Source of the DNA: Candidatus Enterenecus merdae
Lineage (GTDB): Bacteria > Bacillota > Clostridia > Oscillospirales > Oscillospiraceae
Assembly (NCBI GenBank): GCA_018716385.1
Contig: DVJZ01000048.1
Span: 62,001 to 126,000 of the forward strand
DNA length: 64,000 nucleotides
Direction: 5' to 3'
This document shows, piece by piece, positions 60,431-64,000 of this stretch. A program made the position numbers and the translations under genes. Within the stretch, counting starts at the first letter, position 1; every line of letters begins with the position of its first letter. Below the pieces are notes generated by a model. It saw only the letters and a program-made list of their open reading frames with translations, was not told the origin of the DNA and did no database searches.

Positions 60431-60464
60431 AAAGGCCCGGCGAAAGCCGGGCCTTTCTCCTTTT
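60431..60464 (+). terminator. Terminator of the cysteine-rich protein gene
   Basis: AAAGGCCCGGC pairs with GCCGGGCCTTT around GAAA and is followed by CTCCTTTT. Confidence 0.85.
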
Positions 60465-60471
60465 CATATAT

Positions 60472-60511
60472 AGAACATTTGTTTGACTTTTCTCTGCCTG
60501 TGGAGTATACT
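60472..60511 (+). promoter_or_regulatory. dinB promoter with LexA box
   Basis: TTGACT (60483-60488), 17 bases, TATACT (60506-60511). AGAACATTTGTTTG (60472-60485) differs by one base from the Gram-positive LexA core GAAC-N4-GTTC and overlaps the -35 box, so LexA repression and SOS induction are likely. Confidence 0.75.
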
Positions 60512-60535
60512 GAGGTCAGAGGAGGGGGAAGGGCG

Positions 60536-61765
60536 ATGGATCGGGTGATCCTACACTGTGACTGCAATAGCTTCTATGCCTCGGTGGAGCTGCTCTCCCG
60601 GCCAGAGCTGTGGGGCCGGCCAGTGGCAGTATGCGGTGATCCGGACAGCCGCCACGGGGTTATCCTGGCCAAGAACGAACCGGCCAAGGCCCGGGGAGTA
60701 CGCACGGCGGAAACCATCTGGCAGGCCCGTCAGAAATGTCCCGAGCTGGTGCTGCTGCCCGCCCACCATGGCCTGTATCGGGACTACTCCCGGCGGGTCA
60801 ACGCCATCTACCAGCGCTTCACCGACCGGGTGGAGCCCTTTGGCATTGACGAGAGCTGGCTGGACGTCACCGGCAGCCTGCGCTTGTTTGGCAGCGGTCC
60901 GGCAGCCCTGGCCGACCGGATCCGGGCGGCCATACGGGAAGAGTTGGGGCTGACGGTGTCGGTAGGGGTATCCTTCAACAAAGTATTTGCCAAGCTGGGC
61001 AGCGACTATAAAAAGCCGGACGCCACCACCCTGATCACCCCGGACAACTTCCGGGCCCTGGTCTGGCCCCTGCCTGTCACTGATCTGCTCTTTGTGGGTC
61101 GGGCCTCCGCCCGGGTGCTGGCCCGCCACGGGGTGGCCACCATCGGGCAGCTGGCCGCCTTTGACCGGGCTGCCCTGACCGCCCTGCTGGGCAAGGCAGG
61201 GGGACAGCTGTGGGACTATGCCAACGGCCTGGAGCGGGGGGAGGTGGCCCTGGCTGGGCAATACACCCCGCCCAAGTCAGTGGGCAACGGCCTGACCTTC
61301 CCCCACAACCTGGTCACCTGGGAGCAGGTACACCGGGGGCTGGCCCTGCTGTGCGACCAGGTGGCCGTACGCCTGCGCCGTCACCGGCTCAAGGCGGCCA
61401 CCCTGCAGCTGACCATCCGGGATCCCGTCTTCCGGGACATCTGCCGGCAGCGTCCGCTGGAGGCCCCCGCCTGTACTGCTCGGGCCCTGGGGCGGACGGC
61501 CCGGGAGATCATCCACCACACCTGGCGCGCCGGCGCGCCCATCCGAGCCCTCACCGTCACCGCCCTGCACCTCATCCCAGAGGACCAGGCCGCCGAGCAG
61601 CTGGGTCTGTTCGACCCCCAGGCCCCCCGCCGCCGGGCCCGGGAAGAGCGGCTGGAGCGGGCCATGGACGTCATCCGGGGCAAGTATGGCCCCGGCGCGG
61701 TGACCACCGCCTCCCTGGCCCACCCCCCCAAGAGGGCAGATTGGGAGTCCCGCCTGCCTTTTTAG
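60536..61765 (+). CDS. dinB: Y-family DNA polymerase (DinB/Pol IV)
   Basis: The 409-residue translesion polymerase has LHCDCNSFYASVELL and GIDESWLDVTGSLRLFG with the catalytic carboxylates, SVGVSFNKVFAKLGSDYKKPD, the helix-hairpin-helix region (VGRASARVLARHGVATIGQLA) and the little-finger domain. The first metal motif reads DCNSFYAS, the form seen in Pol IV and Firmicutes UvrX-like proteins. ATG 60536 follows GAGGGGGAAGGG. The LexA-type operator fits SOS-induced mutagenic bypass. Confidence 0.95.
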   Translation: MDRVILHCDCNSFYASVELLSRPELWGRPVAVCGDPDSRHGVILAKNEPAKARGVRTAETIWQARQKCPELVLLPAHHGLYRDYSRRVNAIYQRFTDRVEPFGIDESWLDVTGSLRLFGSGPAALADRIRAAIREELGLTVSVGVSFNKVFAKLGSDYKKPDATTLITPDNFRALVWPLPVTDLLFVGRASARVLARHGVATIGQLAAFDRAALTALLGKAGGQLWDYANGLERGEVALAGQYTPPKSVGNGLTFPHNLVTWEQVHRGLALLCDQVAVRLRRHRLKAATLQLTIRDPVFRDICRQRPLEAPACTARALGRTAREIIHHTWRAGAPIRALTVTALHLIPEDQAAEQLGLFDPQAPRRRAREERLERAMDVIRGKYGPGAVTTASLAHPPKRADWESRLPF

Positions 61766-61822
61766 CCCCCGGGGGCTAAAGCAAGGCCCCTGGGGCGGCC
61801 TTTGGGCGTCCCAGGGGCGTGC

Positions 61823-64000
61823 TCACGCTTCCTGCCCGGCTCCGGCCTCTCCCGCCGGATCCTCTGGAGCGTCCGGACCGCTCTGGATGAGGGGAGCCCG
61901 CGGCAAGGTGACGGTGGCCTTGAACAGGTCGCCGTCAATGCTGATCTCAAACCGGCCGTGCTGCAGCTCGGTGAGGGACTGGGCGATGGACAGACCCAGG
62001 CCACTGCCCTCCGCCGCCCGGGATTCATCCCCCCGGACAAAACGCTCCAGCAGCCGTTGGGCGGGGATGTTCAGCTCCTCCCGGGAGATGTTTTTCAGGG
62101 AGAAGGCGGCGCTGTCGCTGTATGTCTGGAGCCCCAGGTAGATCCGGGTGCCCTCCAGGGCGTACTTGGCGCAGTTGGACAGCAAGTTGTCCAGCACCCG
62201 CCACAGGTGCCGGCCGTCGGCCAGCACCCACACCGGCTCCGCCGGCAAGGTGTGCACCAGGCTCAACCCCTTGGCCTCCAGCCGATCCAGCCACTCGGCC
62301 GACGCCTGATCCAGCAGCTGGCCCAGGTCCAACCGTTCCAGCGTCACCGTCAGGCTGCCTGTGGACGCCTTGGATGCCTCCACCAGATCCTCGGTGAGCT
62401 TTTTCAGCCGTTGGCTCTTCCGGTCCAGCACCTCGATATACTCCATAGCCTGGGGGTTGTCGATGTGCTCTTTCTTGAGCAGATCCACATAGTTGATGAT
62501 GGAGGTCAAGGGGGTTTTCAGGTCGTGGGAGACGTTGGTGATCAGCTCAGCCTTGAAGTGCTCAGACCGCATCCGATCCTCCACTGCCGTGGAGATAGCC
62601 TGGCCCAGGTTGTTCAGCTCGTCGGCGTGCCGCTTCAGGTCGGGGGGCATATAGCGGGTGTCAATGTGGTGCTCCGGGTTGCCTCCGATGATCTGCTGGG
62701 CTCCGGCCCGGATCTTCTTCCAATGGAAGGCCCACAGGCTCAGAAAGGCGATGGCCACTCCGCTGCCCAGCAGCCACAGCCCTCCCGCGCTGTTGAAGGT
62801 CAAAATGGTGAACAGCACATAGGCCAGGCCGGCCATCACCGCCTTCCACACCAGCGACACCGACCGGGCGGCCTGCCGGCATAGCTGCCACAGCCAGGCG
62901 CAGGCCCGCCACACCAGGGTGTTGCGCCACAGGGTGTGGGCCTTGCCCCGGACTACCACCGTCAGCAGCCCGCCCAGGCACAACCCGGCGCAGGCGGCAG
63001 TCAGCAGTCCGATGAGCACCAGCTGACCACCCATGGACAGATCGGTGTAGGCGTAAAACAGAGTGATCTCCCAAGCCATGCCCATGGAAATGGCCACCCC
63101 TGTGCCCAGCAGGAGCAGCAGCAGGTCGGCGGGCACCCGGTGGAACCAGTTGAGATAGATCCCATCCCGCCCGGGCCGGTGGCCCACTGCGGCGCACAGG
63201 TAGGCGGTCAGGATCACGCCCAGCACCGCGCACACGATGGTGCCGGCCAGCAGCAGTTCCCGATCCTCCCGCCATTGGTCCAAGCTCTGGAAGGCCTGCT
63301 GGTACTGGTCGGCTACAGGGAAGTCCTGATCCAACCACAGCACCAATTCCAGGGAATCACCTGAGACGCCCGGCTGGGTCCAGCTACCGCCGGCATAGCG
63401 AAAGCCGAAGGCGTTGTCCTCCATCATGGCCCGCACGGAAGGCCCGTAGAGGTACATCCCGTCCGCCCCCTCCACCACCAGCAGGGTGGAAGTGCCGTCC
63501 TCAGCCAGGAACACGGTATCCATATCCACCCCGAATATCGCCGGGGCCCCACTGACGGTGGGCGCCCCATCCTCTCCGCCCTGGCTGGCGGCCCAGGCGT
63601 AGTAGCTGTCCAGCAAGACCTCCCACCCGTTGGAGTAGACCACGTTGTCCGGGTCTTCCACGTTGACCGCCATATCTACCAGACGGCTCCACGTCACGTC
63701 CGTGACCACCTCGGCAGCGTTGCCCAGCCCCAGGGGCTCATAGGTGGTCATATACAGCCCCAGGGCCTGGTCGGGCAGGCGCTGCTGGGTGTTGCCCTGC
63801 AGCACCGTGCGCTGTTGGTACTGGCCGTCCTCCTGCCCCTCTTGTCCCTCCTGCGCCCGGGAGAGCAGCTGCCAGCGCAGGTTGGTGTTGTCCGCGGACA
63901 GCTTATCCTCCAGCCGGGCAATCTCCTGCTCCTGATACAGGGTGAGCTCCACCCCATCCTTCCGCCACTCATACAGGTTGAGCAGACGGGTGATGGACTG
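61823..64000 (-). CDS. Membrane sensor histidine kinase, N-terminus cut by window edge
   Basis: The frame is open from the right edge to a stop at 61823, some 725 residues. The N-terminal 200 visible residues look extracytoplasmic, followed by about six membrane segments, then an H-box (NVSHDLKTPLTSIINYVDLL), N-box (NLLSNCAKYALEG) and G-box (EGSGLGLSIAQSL). The GTG at 63952 is internal because the frame continues upstream (LYEWRKDGVEL). It is an intact transmitter kinase; its response regulator is not in view. The C-terminal tail is Pro/Gly/Glu-rich. Confidence 0.9.
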   Translation of the reverse strand, partial: QSITRLLNLYEWRKDGVELTLYQEQEIARLEDKLSADNTNLRWQLLSRAQEGQEGQEDGQYQQRTVLQGNTQQRLPDQALGLYMTTYEPLGLGNAAEVVTDVTWSRLVDMAVNVEDPDNVVYSNGWEVLLDSYYAWAASQGGEDGAPTVSGAPAIFGVDMDTVFLAEDGTSTLLVVEGADGMYLYGPSVRAMMEDNAFGFRYAGGSWTQPGVSGDSLELVLWLDQDFPVADQYQQAFQSLDQWREDRELLLAGTIVCAVLGVILTAYLCAAVGHRPGRDGIYLNWFHRVPADLLLLLLGTGVAISMGMAWEITLFYAYTDLSMGGQLVLIGLLTAACAGLCLGGLLTVVVRGKAHTLWRNTLVWRACAWLWQLCRQAARSVSLVWKAVMAGLAYVLFTILTFNSAGGLWLLGSGVAIAFLSLWAFHWKKIRAGAQQIIGGNPEHHIDTRYMPPDLKRHADELNNLGQAISTAVEDRMRSEHFKAELITNVSHDLKTPLTSIINYVDLLKKEHIDNPQAMEYIEVLDRKSQRLKKLTEDLVEASKASTGSLTVTLERLDLGQLLDQASAEWLDRLEAKGLSLVHTLPAEPVWVLADGRHLWRVLDNLLSNCAKYALEGTRIYLGLQTYSDSAAFSLKNISREELNIPAQRLLERFVRGDESRAAEGSGLGLSIAQSLTELQHGRFEISIDGDLFKATVTLPRAPLIQSGPDAPEDPAGEAGAGQEA

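Noticed and set aside
1-64000. tRNA, rRNA, CRISPR, transposase or prophage genes
   Set aside because: None was seen on either strand. The only mobile-like items are the recG insertion and the EF-G remnant.

Overview
The window is a 64 kb stretch of a GC-rich, endospore-forming gut Firmicute. The gene set (SpoIIE, SpmA/SpmB, YabP/YabQ, a choloylglycine hydrolase, pyruvate carboxylase, class III fructose bisphosphatase, ECF-type vitamin transporters, many ECF sigma/anti-sigma pairs) fits the Oscillospiraceae (Flavonifractor, Lawsonibacter, Intestinimonas and relatives). The genus is inference. I found no rRNA, tRNA, CRISPR array, prophage or transposase gene.

Layout. 1-3.7 kb: a MocR-type regulator (cut by the left edge) divergent from an ECF S-component, an AT-richer DUF4157 protein with a cysteine-protease-like C-terminus, and queT behind a structured leader. 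3.7-11 kb: spoIIE, a dihydrouridine synthase, an ECF sigma/anti-sigma pair, and an EF-G-like GTPase. 11-18 kb: a sigma-54 regulon. An enhancer-binding protein lies between a C-S lyase/symporter/RidA operon and an L-cysteine desulfidase-family gene. Both targets have -24/-12 promoters and matching TTTAACC repeats. 18-30 kb: a decayed EF-G 3' end, pyc, spmAB, an AbrB-type regulator, rsmI, tex, a GNAT gene, and recG with an in-frame repeat-flanked insertion. 30-34 kb: nrdAB with likely NrdR boxes, and a lipoprotein. 34-40.6 kb: a six-gene redox operon (Fe-alcohol dehydrogenase, flavodoxin lipoprotein, two aldo/keto reductases, flavin reductase, SDR) behind a LysR gene. 40.6-43 kb: a class M sirtuin with a zinc macrodomain, divergent from an HxlR regulator. 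43-50 kb: a second ECF sigma unit, hpf, an orphan class I fumarase alpha subunit coupled to an amidohydrolase, yabP-yabQ-divIC-S1, and an AI-2E-family permease. 50-64 kb: aroF-tyrA with a leader peptide and attenuator, a thioesterase, a bile-salt-hydrolase-type enzyme, fbp, malic enzyme, ychF, dut, a cysteine-rich protein, an SOS-type dinB, and a histidine kinase cut by the right edge.

The strongest systems-level observations are these. (1) A sigma-54 circuit joins enzymes that make 2-aminoacrylate (C-S lyase, cysteine desulfidase) with the enzyme that detoxifies it (RidA); promoters, operator repeats and regulator are all visible. (2) A textbook ribosome-mediated attenuator sits upstream of aroF-tyrA, with a 21-codon leader peptide rich in Phe/Tyr/Trp and mutually exclusive hairpins. 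(3) The DUF4157 protein is a candidate effector. Functions are assigned from family motifs read by eye; no database search was run.
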